64,000 nt of DNA from JAEUIE01 sp046350055 (GCA_046350055.1 JAXMBC010000001.1:4092001-4156000), one strand, 5' to 3'. Positions 17,041 through 26,810 are shown, counted from the first letter of the stretch. Numbers and translations are program-made. The notes: a model not told the origin generated them from the sequence alone.

Positions 17041-17451
17041 ATGGGTGCTTGGGGACATCGTGCATTCGACAATGACACGGCCAATGACTGGGCATACGAC
17101 CTCAAAGAGGTAAGCGATTTATCGCTAGTGGAATCTGCCTTCGTCGAACTCGAAGTGGTTGGTGAGGATTATTTGGACCAGGACATCGCGTGCAACGCAC
17201 TCGGTGCTTGCGAGGTTCTTGCTCGATTGCAGGGGCAGTCTGGCTACACGAATGCATACACCGAAGAGGTTGATCAGTGGGTCGCGGCACACAAGATCAC
17301 GCCCTCCGCGGCGCTACTTAAACGAGCGTCGGCAGCTATTGATCGCATTATGGGCGCCAACTCGGAACTCCATGAGTTGTGGTACGAGGGCGATGAAGGC
17401 GACACTTGGCGTAAGTCGGTCGAAGATCTCCGTCTGCGAATAAAGGCATAA
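17041..17451 (+). CDS. DUF4259 domain protein
   Basis: 136 residues. MGAWGHRAFDNDTANDWAYD is the diagnostic N-terminus of DUF4259, followed by a helical core (AFVELEVVGEDYLDQDIACN, then ALGACEVLARLQG) and LHELWYEGDE-W near the end. AAGGGAGCAG lies just upstream of the ATG, a good ribosome site. Function unknown; such genes are often scattered in accessory or variable loci together with DUF1877-type genes, as in this window. Confidence 0.8.
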   Translation: MGAWGHRAFDNDTANDWAYDLKEVSDLSLVESAFVELEVVGEDYLDQDIACNALGACEVLARLQGQSGYTNAYTEEVDQWVAAHKITPSAALLKRASAAIDRIMGANSELHELWYEGDEGDTWRKSVEDLRLRIKA

Positions 17452-17578
17452 CAAGTCGCAGCGCTCGGTGTCACAGTCACGTAGACTCGACTTGACTATG
17501 TCGGAACCTTGGAGCAGTTCGGCATTGCAAGGGTAAATGCACCCAAGCTATGGCACTCGTCACGGCTAGCTCCATGCA

Positions 17579-18079
17579 CTATTCAGCTTTCGCTTGCAAC
17601 ACCGCAAGTAACTTCTGTAGCGACGCTCGCACCGATTCCAGCGTGTATGGGTCATCGGGATGCGGGGGGCTGCCTTCCCTTTCGAAGTAGGGCCGTTCAC
17701 CGAAGATTCGTCCCCATTCAATGTCCGCGTCGGTCACTACATCTTTCAGGCGATTATCTGATGCGAGCACGTGTCGCAAGGCATCTGCGAGGAATGCCAG
17801 TGGTTCGTGGTGCCTGGTCTGCAGCTGTTCAGCAGACTTGAGTCGCCGCAGCAGTACCGTCTGTAACGCCCCACCCGAATCGGAGAGATGAGCTTTGAGG
17901 AACTCTTCCATCGCTGCGGTGGCCTGCTGCATTCCGCTGATGGGGGAGACGCCATTCATGGCACCGGGCCCAGCCATGCGGCCGATGGCTTCGCCCAGGC
18001 TGAACTTGCGGCCCGCACGGATCTCCCGCTCCAATGCGGCATCCGCCTCGGAAAGGTGTTGCTCCTCCTTCTCCTTCAT
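17579..18079 (-). CDS. conserved protein downstream of the two-component system
   Basis: 166 residues, mostly helical, no signal peptide. Features: an acidic N-terminus, a Gly/Ala-rich hinge (LGEAIGRMAGPGAMNGVSPI), and two helices at residues 50-115 and 140-166 (EPLAFLADALRHVLASDN; VRASLQKLLAVLQAKAE). No family recognised. It starts 25 bases after the response regulator stop on the same strand, which makes it a probable third member of that operon. Confidence 0.6.
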   Translation of the reverse strand: MKEKEEQHLSEADAALEREIRAGRKFSLGEAIGRMAGPGAMNGVSPISGMQQATAAMEEFLKAHLSDSGGALQTVLLRRLKSAEQLQTRHHEPLAFLADALRHVLASDNRLKDVVTDADIEWGRIFGERPYFEREGSPPHPDDPYTLESVRASLQKLLAVLQAKAE

Positions 18080-18104
18080 GGGGTCATCCTTATTAGCAGT
18101 GACT

Positions 18105-18743
18105 TCAAATCGAGATGATGCGGTTCCGGATGGCGTACTGCACCAGTTCGGAATTGGTTTCGATCTTGAGGTCCTTCATCATGCTGTACTTGTGGAAAGC
18201 CACGGTACGCGGCGTGATCTTGAGGAGTCGGGCCACTTCCTTCATGGAGCGACCTTCAGCCAGCAGTTGCAGTACCTCCCGCTGCCTGGTGCTGAGTTCA
18301 AACTTGGCGGAGGAGTTGCCTGGCTTCTGGAGATTGACACCTGCCAGTTCCTTGGCGAATAGCGAGGTGACGTAGGTGCGTCCCTGGTAAACCTCCTTGA
18401 TGGCATGCAGCAATTCGGTGGTGGCGGAGTTCTTGAGTAGATAGCCCGAGGCTCCGATTCGAAACGCCTCCACCATCATGTCGGGGTCTTCGTTCATGGT
18501 CAGGAAGATGATCTTCACGCCTGGCATTTTTTCACGGAGCTGGCAGGCTGTATCCAGGCCATTGAGCTTGGGCATCGCAATATCGAGGACCACAATGTCC
18601 GGGGACAGTTTGGGCGCCAGGAGGAGCACTTCTCTGCCATCGCCGACAGTCCCTACCACTTCGCAATGGGGTTCGAGCAACTTAGTGAACGCTTCACAGA
18701 GCAGGCGATGGTCATCAGCCAGGAGTACGCGAGGGGGACGCAT
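18105..18743 (-). CDS. NarL/FixJ-type response regulator
   Basis: 212 residues. Receiver domain with LLADDHRLL (acidic pocket), DIVVLDIAMPKLNG (phosphoacceptor Asp about residue 55), IIFLTMNED (conserved Thr) and a KNS motif near residue 105. The C-terminal LuxR-type HTH is LSTRQREVLQLLAEGRSMKE, then VARLLKITPRTVAFHKYSMM. It is placed 12 bases after the kinase gene at 18756-20987, so it is almost certainly its partner. The targets may include the genes divergent from the kinase (21203 onward); this is inference from layout. Confidence 0.93.
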   Translation of the reverse strand: MRPPRVLLADDHRLLCEAFTKLLEPHCEVVGTVGDGREVLLLAPKLSPDIVVLDIAMPKLNGLDTACQLREKMPGVKIIFLTMNEDPDMMVEAFRIGASGYLLKNSATTELLHAIKEVYQGRTYVTSLFAKELAGVNLQKPGNSSAKFELSTRQREVLQLLAEGRSMKEVARLLKITPRTVAFHKYSMMKDLKIETNSELVQYAIRNRIISI

Positions 18744-18755
18744 GAGGTAGCTCGA

Positions 18756-20987
18756 TTAGAGTCCATGTGGGGTAAGGATGGCAGGTTCCGCAACAGGATC
18801 GAGGTGTTCGGAGGCAACGGATACCGCCTGCTGGGAATGAGGCACTCGCACGGTGATGATGGTACCTTTGCCCAGTTGCGAATCCACCTGCATTGTCCCA
18901 TTGACCAGTCTGAGCCTCTCCCGCATGCTGCACAAGCCCAGACCGGAGAAATCCACGTCGTTCTGAGGGGCAAAGCCTTTGCCGTTGTCGCTGATCATCA
19001 ACTGCAGCGTGTCTTCTTCCTCGGACAGCTTGACCACGATCTCGTCTGCTTCGCTATGCTTGAGGGCATTCCGCAGTGATTCCTGGGCAATGCGGTACAG
19101 GCACAGCGCTACGGGATGCGGGATCGTTTTAGAAATTCCTTCTGCCAAGCATTCAATGACTGTTTCATGAGCGATGCTCAAGTCCCTGGCTAATGCACGC
19201 AGCGAGGTGACGAGGCCCAGTTGCTCCACCTTGGCCGGGTGCAGGTGATGGGAAAGGTCATGGACGAATGTCGAAAGCTGCTTGACCTGGGACGAGAGGT
19301 GCGTGAGGTTCTGGCCCAGTTCGTCCCTGGTTTCGGGAGGCTTCTTTCCCAGGAGATCCAGTTCGACCGCAAGCAGCGCCAAGTTCTGGTTCAGGTCGTC
19401 GTGCAATTCGCGGGCAATGTGCCGTCGTTCTGATTCCTGTGCCTGGATCAGCTTGCCTGTCAAGCCGATCAGTTCTTTCTGGTTCTGGGAGTTCTGTTCT
19501 TCGGCAGCTTTCCGTTCGGTAATATCGACGATGGTCGCCAGTATGCGGACAGGGGTTTCGGACAGAATGGGGTTCAGGCCGATTTCCACGGGGAATTCTG
19601 TGCCATCTTTCCTGCGGCCGTGGAGTTCCCGGCCGATCCCCATGGGCCGACTGCCGGGGGATTTCATGTATTCACTGCGCAGCAATGGGTGACTGTTCCG
19701 AAAACGCTCCGGCACGAGGATTTCCATGGAGGAGCCAATCAATTCCGAAGAGGTATAGCCAAACAGTTTCTCCATCTGGGCATTGGCCAGGAGTATCTTG
19801 CCGTCGTGGCCGATCAGGACCATGCCATTGGGAGCGGACTCCACGGAGAGACGAAAGAGACGTTCTGCTTTCTGCCGATTCGTCATTTGCAGAACCAGGC
19901 CGATGATCAGCAGGGCTTCCGCAATACAGAGCGACGCAGCCAGGAGCACATGCCACTTGTATTTCTCCCAGAAGTCTGTTTCCGCGAACCTGATCTCTGT
20001 GTCAGCGGGCAGGTTCACTTCGCGAATCCCCCATTTGGCGAGCATCCTTGCATCCACGACGAAGTGGTTCAGAGAAGTTGCTGGCAGGGTGACATCGGCT
20101 GGCTTCTTCCCACGGAGGATCTGTAATGTGATGAAAGCAGCATTTCTGGCCTCCTGTTCAAACTCCATCAACTGCCCACCGACGATGCCACGCCCCATGT
20201 AGGTGCCGACATGGCCGTAGATCGGCACACTAGACCTTGGTGCAATCATTTCCACAACATCAGCCGATGAGAAACTGGTTCCTTTACCGTCTCGCAGCAT
20301 GTGCAGAAAGTAGATCATGCTGTTGGGTGGCAGCGTGCTGACGAACTGCTGCAGCTCTTGCACCGAGAACTCATTGTGAAAGCTGAAGGTGAGTTTCTGT
20401 GCATACCGTGCGAAGATGCTGCGTGCCTGGTTCAGCCAGTACTGGTCGTAGTCTGAATTGCCTGCGATCACATACACTTTGTTGAGACCCGGATGAAGCT
20501 TCATAGCCAGGTTCAGGGTCGGTTCCAAGGCAAAGTTCATGGGGTAACCAATGATGTCGCGATCTATCTGTCGCGCATCTATTTCATGTTTTTCAATGGC
20601 TCCATAGATGACGGGTACACCGGGAAAGATGGTGGAGCGGTGCTTCAGGACGAAATCCAGTGCTGGTGCCAGGGCCACCACAACTGCATCCAGTTTCTGG
20701 GTGGCGTATTTAGAACGGAGGAACAGTGCCAACTGCTGCTGATAGGCCTCTTCGGGGAAGCGAGAGACATCGAGAAACTCATTGAAAATCTCAATGGACG
20801 CGTTCTCGTCACGGAGCGCTGTCCGGAGTTCTCGATCAAAGACCAGAATGCCCGGGCGACCATCGCTATCGGGATAGAAGACCAGCACCTTCTTATTCGA
20901 TTTTTCATCCAGGGCAGCGAGAGGCGAGACACCCAGCAACGCCAGGAGCAGTGGGATCATCCATTTTGTTAGCGTGGTAAGTTTCAT
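18756..20987 (-). CDS. hybrid-sensing histidine kinase: ABC substrate-binding-like sensor + PAS + HisKA_3/HATPase_c
   Basis: 743 residues. A signal peptide (LLLALLGVSPLAALDE) is followed by a periplasmic ABC-type substrate-binding-like domain (about residues 30-340; VFDRELRTALRD, LKHRSTIFPGVPVIYGAIEK, YVIAGNSDYDQYW), one membrane span (WHVLLAASLCIAEALLIIGL) and a PAS domain (about 380-500; VLIGHDGKILLANAQMEKLF). A HisKA_3 region has ARELHDDLNQNLALLAVELD (phosphorylated His in ELHDDLNQ), and the ATPase has ESLRNALKHSEADEIV, SDNGKGF and GLGLCSMRERL. It should bind a small ligand outside the membrane and phosphorylate the adjacent NarL-type regulator. Confidence 0.92.
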   Translation of the reverse strand: MKLTTLTKWMIPLLLALLGVSPLAALDEKSNKKVLVFYPDSDGRPGILVFDRELRTALRDENASIEIFNEFLDVSRFPEEAYQQQLALFLRSKYATQKLDAVVVALAPALDFVLKHRSTIFPGVPVIYGAIEKHEIDARQIDRDIIGYPMNFALEPTLNLAMKLHPGLNKVYVIAGNSDYDQYWLNQARSIFARYAQKLTFSFHNEFSVQELQQFVSTLPPNSMIYFLHMLRDGKGTSFSSADVVEMIAPRSSVPIYGHVGTYMGRGIVGGQLMEFEQEARNAAFITLQILRGKKPADVTLPATSLNHFVVDARMLAKWGIREVNLPADTEIRFAETDFWEKYKWHVLLAASLCIAEALLIIGLVLQMTNRQKAERLFRLSVESAPNGMVLIGHDGKILLANAQMEKLFGYTSSELIGSSMEILVPERFRNSHPLLRSEYMKSPGSRPMGIGRELHGRRKDGTEFPVEIGLNPILSETPVRILATIVDITERKAAEEQNSQNQKELIGLTGKLIQAQESERRHIARELHDDLNQNLALLAVELDLLGKKPPETRDELGQNLTHLSSQVKQLSTFVHDLSHHLHPAKVEQLGLVTSLRALARDLSIAHETVIECLAEGISKTIPHPVALCLYRIAQESLRNALKHSEADEIVVKLSEEEDTLQLMISDNGKGFAPQNDVDFSGLGLCSMRERLRLVNGTMQVDSQLGKGTIITVRVPHSQQAVSVASEHLDPVAEPAILTPHGL

Positions 20988-21202
20988 TACTGAAGAAGAA
21001 GCACGAGTCCCGCCATACAGCCAGCATCGCGACTGATTCTAACCGGAAATGCAGGGGATTCCACCTTGGAAGCGACAATTGCCCTGCTTTCACCTTATGG
21101 GCGGGAATTCCGGATAACACTGTAACTTTTACCAGTCGCACTATTGCGCCAGCGGGCTAGATCAATCATGTAATTGAGCAGGTGTTCCCAACTGAGCTTC
21201 TT

Positions 21203-21769
21203 ATGAACAGTTTGACTGTCAATTCATCAGAAGCGCCGAAGCTAAGAGATATCTGGGCTCTCTTTTTAACGAGCGGCATTGCCATGATTGTTCTGGCAGT
21301 GCTGCTGGAGAGCATCTCGCTGATGTCCACGCTTTCCATGATATTACGATTCGGGTTGCTTCTGGCAGTGGGCGCTGTTGTTCAGATCTGCAGTGCGTTA
21401 TGGGCCAGGCACTCGCAAAGCTTCATTCTGCATCTACTTCCCGGCATCATTTACCTGATCGTAGGGATCCTGCTTCTGGATCAGTCACAGCAGGCCGTTG
21501 CCAGTGTGACCTTGCTTTGTTCAGCCAGTCTGATGGTGAATGGTGTGTTCAGAATCATCGTGGCAATGACGAATCGAGTGGATCATTCGAAGTGGGTGTG
21601 GATAACCGGCTCGATCTCACTGTTGCTGGGCGTCAGCATCTGGTGGCAATGGCCTGTTATGGGTCTCTGGGCCATTGGTGCATGCCTGGGCATTGAGATG
21701 CTGATCTGCGGTTGGGACTGGATCTGGCTGGGTCTGACTGTTCGTAAACTGAACCCAGTCGCCAGATGA
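21203..21769 (+). CDS. HdeD family (DUF308) membrane protein
   Basis: 188 residues with six membrane segments (about 21-40, 45-62, 70-88, 98-115, 125-142 and 150-172), the pattern of HdeD acid-stress and general-stress membrane proteins. ATG 21203 is used since the region before it reads as leader. It heads a same-strand run of genes: HdeD, ldh, pfkA, BASS transporter, LOG and DUF2254. It is divergent from the sensor kinase, with 215 bases between starts. Confidence 0.75.
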   Translation: MNSLTVNSSEAPKLRDIWALFLTSGIAMIVLAVLLESISLMSTLSMILRFGLLLAVGAVVQICSALWARHSQSFILHLLPGIIYLIVGILLLDQSQQAVASVTLLCSASLMVNGVFRIIVAMTNRVDHSKWVWITGSISLLLGVSIWWQWPVMGLWAIGACLGIEMLICGWDWIWLGLTVRKLNPVAR

Positions 21770-21781
21770 CCGGAGTTGACG

Positions 21782-22726
21782 ATGAAGGTAGGGATTGTCG
21801 GAACAGGCTATGTCGGTGCGACAGCCGGCTACGCCATGGTCATGAGCGGTGTTGGCCGGGAAATCGTCCTGGTTGACAGGAATCATGATCGAGCCGTGGC
21901 TGAGGCGGATGATATTCGACATGCCGTGCCTTTTGCGTATCCCTTAAACATCAATGCAGGCCATTATCCTGACCTGGCGGGCAGCAAGGTTGTCGTGATC
22001 TGTGCAGGGGTGAATCAGAAGCCTGGTGAAACACGATTACAATTGCTGCAACGGAATGCCAGCGTGTTTGAAGATGTCGTTCCACAAGTCATCAGGATTG
22101 CCCCGGAAGCAGTGCTGGTGGTAGCCACGAATCCGGTAGATGTGATGACCCACAGGACGGCGCGTATTGCCGCCAGGCATGGGATTCCATCGAACCGGGT
22201 AGTAGGATCAGGGACGACGCTGGATACGGCACGATTTCGCAGTCTGGTGGGGACGCACTGTGGTGTGGATGCAAAGCATGTTCATGCCTATGTCCTGGGT
22301 GAGCATGGGGATTCCGAAGTACTCACATGGTCGCTGGCCACTATCGGGGGCATGCCGCTCAAGGCTTTTGCCCAGATGAGGAAAATCGAATTACCGGAGG
22401 AACTGCGTCGTCAGATCGATCAGAAAGTGCGCCGTGCAGCCTACACCATCATTCAGGGTAAAGGTGCGACCTACTATGGCATCGGAAGCGCCCTGGCTCG
22501 CATCGTGGATGTGATACTCCATGACCAGCGAGCGGTGATGACTGTCTGCACGCCTTCCATCGAGGTGGAGGGAATCAAAGAAGTGACGCTTTCGCTACCC
22601 CGTCTGCTGGGTGGCCAGGGAATTGTTGACACGTTTCCCGTTCAACTATCGGACGAAGAAACAGTACAACTCAGGAAGAGCGCACAGATTATCCGAATCG
22701 CGCTGGATGAGCTTGCAGTTCAATGA
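21782..22726 (+). CDS. ldh: L-lactate dehydrogenase
   Basis: 314 residues. Interconverts pyruvate and lactate with NADH. The nucleotide fold is VGIVGTGYVGATAGYAMV; the substrate specificity loop is CAGVNQKPGETRLQLLQRN, where Gln at the position of residue 102 is the lactate rather than malate determinant. Substrate Arg is in LDTARFRS and the catalytic His in LGEHGDSE. TTG six bases upstream is less likely than ATG 21782, which has CCGGAG in front. It sits 12 bases after the HdeD-like gene and 17 bases before pfkA, suggesting an operon for lactate fermentation. Confidence 0.92.
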   Translation: MKVGIVGTGYVGATAGYAMVMSGVGREIVLVDRNHDRAVAEADDIRHAVPFAYPLNINAGHYPDLAGSKVVVICAGVNQKPGETRLQLLQRNASVFEDVVPQVIRIAPEAVLVVATNPVDVMTHRTARIAARHGIPSNRVVGSGTTLDTARFRSLVGTHCGVDAKHVHAYVLGEHGDSEVLTWSLATIGGMPLKAFAQMRKIELPEELRRQIDQKVRRAAYTIIQGKGATYYGIGSALARIVDVILHDQRAVMTVCTPSIEVEGIKEVTLSLPRLLGGQGIVDTFPVQLSDEETVQLRKSAQIIRIALDELAVQ

Positions 22727-22743
22727 GTCATCAGGAACATGCC

Positions 22744-23826
22744 ATGATCAAGAGAATCGGAATCGTGACAGGTGGTGGAGATTGTCCGGGGCTGAATGCT
22801 GTCATACGAGCCGTTGTCAAGGCTGCTGATCGCCATGGCTGGGAATCGGTAGGGATACTGGGCGGCTATGAAGGGCTGTTACCACCTTGTAAGACGTTGA
22901 AGCTGGACTACCGCGCGCTGGATGGTCTGCTGACGCGGGGAGGTACCATCCTGGGGACGGCCAACCGCGGCAAGTTCTCGGCTAAGGTGGGGCATGGGGA
23001 CAGCCGCGCACTGCCCAGGGAACTGATGGACGAGGTGAAGGCTGGAATGGAGGCCCTGAAACTGGATGCGCTGGTTTCCATAGGCGGTGATGGTTCGCTC
23101 AGCATAGCCCAGCAGATGTTCGAACATGGCATACCGATTGTTGGTGTTCCCAAGACAATCGACAACGATCTCCAGGGTACGATGATGACGTTCGGTTTTG
23201 ATTCCGCCGTCGCCTGTGCAACCGAAGCGCTGGATCGTCTGCATTCGACTGCGGAAAGTCACAACCGGATCATGATACTGGAAGTGATGGGCCGCTACGC
23301 CGGCTGGATTGCCCTCTTTGCTGGAATTGCCGGCGGGGCTGATGTGATTCTGATTCCAGAGGTTCCTTTCCACTATGAGAGTGCGTGTGCCAAAATACAA
23401 GACCGGGAGAAACACAACAAACGCTTTACCATGGTGATTGTTGCGGAAGGAGCCAGGCCGCAGGATGGCCAGTTCGTTTCACAAGGCGAAGGTCAGGGAG
23501 ACCGGGAAGCCAGGCTCGGAGGCATTGGTAACGTGATCGCAGCTGAGCTGGAGAAACGCACCGGGAAGGAAGCTCGTGTCTGTGTGCTGGGGCATCTTCA
23601 GCGAGGTGGAACCCCGACAGCTTTTGACCGTGCACTATGCAGCATCTTCGGAACTGAAGCTGTCGAACTGCTGGCACGCGGTGAGTTTGGCAAGATGGTT
23701 GCGTTTCTGGGCTCGCAGGTTGCAGCCATTGATATCAAGGAAGCGGTGAGCAAATTAAAAACAGTCAACCCGGAAGGGAGCCTGATGAAAACGGCCCGTG
23801 CCTTGGGCATCTGTCTGGGTGACTGA
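22744..23826 (+). CDS. pfkA: 6-phosphofructokinase (PfkA superfamily, mixed ATP/PPi-type residues)
   Basis: 360 residues. Glycolytic phosphorylation of fructose 6-phosphate. N-terminal IGIVTGGGDCPGLNAVIRA; phosphate-binding IGGDGSLSIA; catalytic loop VPKTIDNDLQGT; GRYAGWIALFAG; and a C-terminal region with CVLGHLQRGGTPTAFDRAL. The residue after GGD is Gly (ATP type), but PKTIDND has Lys instead of the Gly of classical ATP enzymes. This Gly104/Lys124 combination (E. coli numbering) is known in ATP-using actinomycete enzymes, so ATP use is likely but not certain. Start ATG 22744 has AGGA eight bases ahead. Confidence 0.9.
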   Translation: MIKRIGIVTGGGDCPGLNAVIRAVVKAADRHGWESVGILGGYEGLLPPCKTLKLDYRALDGLLTRGGTILGTANRGKFSAKVGHGDSRALPRELMDEVKAGMEALKLDALVSIGGDGSLSIAQQMFEHGIPIVGVPKTIDNDLQGTMMTFGFDSAVACATEALDRLHSTAESHNRIMILEVMGRYAGWIALFAGIAGGADVILIPEVPFHYESACAKIQDREKHNKRFTMVIVAEGARPQDGQFVSQGEGQGDREARLGGIGNVIAAELEKRTGKEARVCVLGHLQRGGTPTAFDRALCSIFGTEAVELLARGEFGKMVAFLGSQVAAIDIKEAVSKLKTVNPEGSLMKTARALGICLGD

Positions 23827-23857
23827 TCTGCAGTCTTGAGGTCGAGCCTTGGAATCA

Positions 23858-24715
23858 ATGCAGCTGGTGATGAAAATCCTGATTCTGGTATTCGTGGTCT
23901 CCAGTATGGCCGCACTGGGGATGACGCTGCGTTTGAGTGAGTTAGTGAAGCCTCTACTGCAACTCAGGCTCGTACTTGTTACGCTTGCCGTCAATTTCCT
24001 TGTCTCTCCGGGCATCGCGTATCTGTTAACCAGTCTGATGCCGGTGAATACTTCGTATGAAACGGGACTGTTGCTATTGAGTGCAGCAGCAGGTGCTCCA
24101 TTTATGCCCAAGCTAGTGGAAGTGGCAGCTGGAGATATCCCGCTCTCCGTCAGTATTCTTCTGCTTCAGTTGGTGGGTAGCATCGTATTGATGCCACTAC
24201 TGCTGCCGCATCTGATTCCAGGTCTTCAGGCAGATGCGCTTTCCATTGCGATGCCGATGCTGCTGCAGATGATGTTGCCACTTGTGCTGGGTATCATCCT
24301 GCAGCAGACAACGCCTTGGCTGGCAACACAACTCCAGCCGCCGTTGCAGTTGCTATCGGGAGTGTCAGCGATTGGTGCAGTCATACTGCTCCTGCTGACA
24401 AACATAAGCGGGATGCTTGGGACTCTGGGCAGTGGAGCAGGTTTACAAGCATTGCTTTTTGTTGCATTGACCATGTGCGCCGGTTACGGTGCCGGGGGCC
24501 TCATCCGTTCCTCGCCCATTGTGCATGCGCTTGCTGGTGGACAGCGTAACATCGCGGCTGCGCTGGTGATCTCCGCCAGCAACCATCTTGATGAGATGGT
24601 GATGGCCATGCTGATCATGACCACGTTTCTAGGGCTGCTGCCGTTGATTGGCGCCGCTGTCTACTCCAAACGCCTGCGGACTACCACCAAAACACCACAA
24701 GGAGCTGCTTCATGA
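23858..24715 (+). CDS. bile acid:sodium symporter (BASS) family transporter
   Basis: 285 residues with about nine membrane segments. The family pattern includes LGMTLRLSELVKPLL near the start, two crossover-like stretches (LSAAAGAPFMPKLVEVAAGD and ALAGGQRNIAAALVISASN) and glycine-rich helices between. Substrate unknown. An upstream TTG (23849) is in frame but ATG 23858 is preferred. The stop overlaps the following LOG-family start (ATGA), so they are coupled. Confidence 0.8.
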   Translation: MQLVMKILILVFVVSSMAALGMTLRLSELVKPLLQLRLVLVTLAVNFLVSPGIAYLLTSLMPVNTSYETGLLLLSAAAGAPFMPKLVEVAAGDIPLSVSILLLQLVGSIVLMPLLLPHLIPGLQADALSIAMPMLLQMMLPLVLGIILQQTTPWLATQLQPPLQLLSGVSAIGAVILLLLTNISGMLGTLGSGAGLQALLFVALTMCAGYGAGGLIRSSPIVHALAGGQRNIAAALVISASNHLDEMVMAMLIMTTFLGLLPLIGAAVYSKRLRTTTKTPQGAAS

Positions 24716-25437
24716 GCCAGACTGAGAATACTTCTCATGCAAATGACCCAGTCAGTCTGGCCAATGAAGAACAGGTCAAACAGGTGCTTGTCGATTCAGT
24801 CATGGGGTTGTGGGACGTTGTCAACAACCTGACCCGCCTGAAACCATCCAAGCGAGATCGATATCGGGTAACAATCTTCGGCTCGGCAAGGCTGAAGCCG
24901 GGCAGCTTTGGCTACGAAGCGACCAGGCATGTCGCTGCGGCACTGGCTGAAATGGGCTGTGACATTATTACTGGCGGCGGTCCGGGACTCATGCAGGCTG
25001 CTAACGAAGGGGCAGCCAGCGTTCCCGGCAGCGTGCATTCCGTCGGCATCCGGGTCGATCTTCCTTTTGAACAGGAAGTGAACTCGTTCGTGAGCCAGGC
25101 GTTTGAACATCGCACATTCTTTACCCGGCTGCATCAGTTCGTGCTCTCCTCGGATGCATTCGTTGTGGCACCGGGCGGCATCGGCACTGTTCTTGAAGCG
25201 ATGCTGATCTGGCAACTGCTGCAGGTCAACCATTTGAAAAACTGTCCATTCATTATGGTCGGGGCGATGTGGCCCGGGCTGGTGCAGTGGGCCAGAGATT
25301 CCATGCTGACAACCGATCCACCGCTCGCCAATCAGCAGGACATGAATATTCCATTATGTGTAAGCAGTGCTGCTGAGGTCATTCAGCACATTCGAGTGCA
25401 CCATGCCGCGTGGAAGCTTGACCAGGGCAAGGCGTGA
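24712..25437 (+). CDS. LOG family protein, second paralogue
   Basis: 241 residues. ITGGGPGLMQAANEGA and VAPGGIGTVLEAML are the two nucleotide-site motifs; FGSARLKPGSFGYEATRHVA precedes them. It is related to the LOG gene at 14707-15501 but shorter and without that protein's low-complexity N-terminus; the PGG-GT-E motif here reads PGGIGTVLE. Context is an operon with a transporter, ldh and pfkA. A role in nucleotide salvage or stress signalling is possible, not shown. Confidence 0.87.
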   Translation: MSQTENTSHANDPVSLANEEQVKQVLVDSVMGLWDVVNNLTRLKPSKRDRYRVTIFGSARLKPGSFGYEATRHVAAALAEMGCDIITGGGPGLMQAANEGAASVPGSVHSVGIRVDLPFEQEVNSFVSQAFEHRTFFTRLHQFVLSSDAFVVAPGGIGTVLEAMLIWQLLQVNHLKNCPFIMVGAMWPGLVQWARDSMLTTDPPLANQQDMNIPLCVSSAAEVIQHIRVHHAAWKLDQGKA

Positions 25438-25484
25438 CAGCGGACTGACATTCAGCAGTTTATTTGATCTAACAGGGAATACGC

Positions 25485-26810
25485 ATGTCCTGGCAATTAC
25501 AATACCGTCTCCGTCAAGTGCTGTTGCACTCGTTCTGGCTCACGCCGGCATTGTGTATTCTGGCGGGTATCCTGCTGAGCATTCTCACACGCTGGTTGGA
25601 CAATCAGTTACAAATCCCTTTCTTCAGGTTCACACCGGAAGGTGCCCGGAATCTGCTATCCAGTCTGTCAGGATCACTGCTGACATTTCTGGTATTTGTC
25701 GTTTCGTCCATGTTGTTGATTGTGCAGATGGCCAGCGGGCAACTGACTCCGCGCATCATTGCCATGGCGTTTTCCGCACGAGTTGTTCAGCGTACTCTTG
25801 GTTATTTTGTTTTCAATTACACCTATTGCCTGAGCATTCTGGCTCGCATTGATGATAGTGTCCCGCAATTTTCAGCAGGCCTGGGCGTCCTTTGCACCCT
25901 CATCAGCATTGTCATGCTGTTCTGGTTTGCGCAACAACTGGGAGGTAGCCTGCGGCCTGTTTCCATTCTGCATAGAATTGCTGAGGCTACCCGTGAAGTC
26001 GCCAGTCAGGTCTATCCGGAGAAATTCATTGCTGACATCAGCAAACGTCGCAACTGGCGAGATGAAGTCCAGGGGCTTGATTCGCGAGTTGTTCTCTATC
26101 AATCCGGGTCGGGAGTACTGCTGGCGATTGACACCGAGCGGCTGAAGGAGGCAGCAGTTAAAGCCAACTGTGTGCTGGAGCTTATTCCTCAGGTAGGCGA
26201 TTTTCTACCCAAGGATGAGCCATTGTTCCGAATCTATCCAGCATCCGCAACAATCCCTGAGGATGAGCTTCAGGAATCGGTGATTGTCGGTTCGGAGCGT
26301 ACACTTGAACTTGATCCCATGTTTGGCTTCCGGATCATTGTGGACATCGCTGCCCGGGCTCTTTCTCCTGCAATTAATGATCCCACCACCGCGGTGATGG
26401 CCATTGACCAACTGCACCGGTTGCTCCGGTATATGGGCGAACGAAGGCTCTCCGATGGCACCATTCACGATTCCAAAAACAACCTGCGCATTGCCTTTCC
26501 CACGCCGAACTGGGAAGACTTCACCAGCATGGCTTGTACAGAAATCCGGATGTTCGGGATCAGCAGCATCCAGGTGCCACGGCGACTGCGGGCCATGCTG
26601 GAACATCTGCTGGACGTGATGCCTGAGGCACGCAAGGCTGCGCTGCAGGAAGAACTGTTTCTTTTAAAGCAGGCTACACAGGAAGCGTATCCTGATGCAG
26701 TCAACAGAATGCGGGCAGAAACGCCTGACCGACAGGGGCTAGGGGGAACACCTGCGGCCCGGAATGCCGGGACGACGGAAGTGACACCCGAGGTTAATAG
26801 CGCTCCTTGA
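25485..26810 (+). CDS. DUF2254 family predicted membrane protein
   Basis: 441 residues. Four membrane segments occupy the first about 160 residues (including LTPALCILAGILLSILTRW and FLVFVVSSMLLIVQMAS, then QLTPRI, the family marker). The rest is a soluble domain with FGFRIIVDIAARALSPAIND and PTTAVMAIDQLHRLLRYMG, also typical. AGGGAATAC precedes the ATG. Convergent with ppk2, overlapping its end by 17 bases. Confidence 0.85.
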   Translation: MSWQLQYRLRQVLLHSFWLTPALCILAGILLSILTRWLDNQLQIPFFRFTPEGARNLLSSLSGSLLTFLVFVVSSMLLIVQMASGQLTPRIIAMAFSARVVQRTLGYFVFNYTYCLSILARIDDSVPQFSAGLGVLCTLISIVMLFWFAQQLGGSLRPVSILHRIAEATREVASQVYPEKFIADISKRRNWRDEVQGLDSRVVLYQSGSGVLLAIDTERLKEAAVKANCVLELIPQVGDFLPKDEPLFRIYPASATIPEDELQESVIVGSERTLELDPMFGFRIIVDIAARALSPAINDPTTAVMAIDQLHRLLRYMGERRLSDGTIHDSKNNLRIAFPTPNWEDFTSMACTEIRMFGISSIQVPRRLRAMLEHLLDVMPEARKAALQEELFLLKQATQEAYPDAVNRMRAETPDRQGLGGTPAARNAGTTEVTPEVNSAP

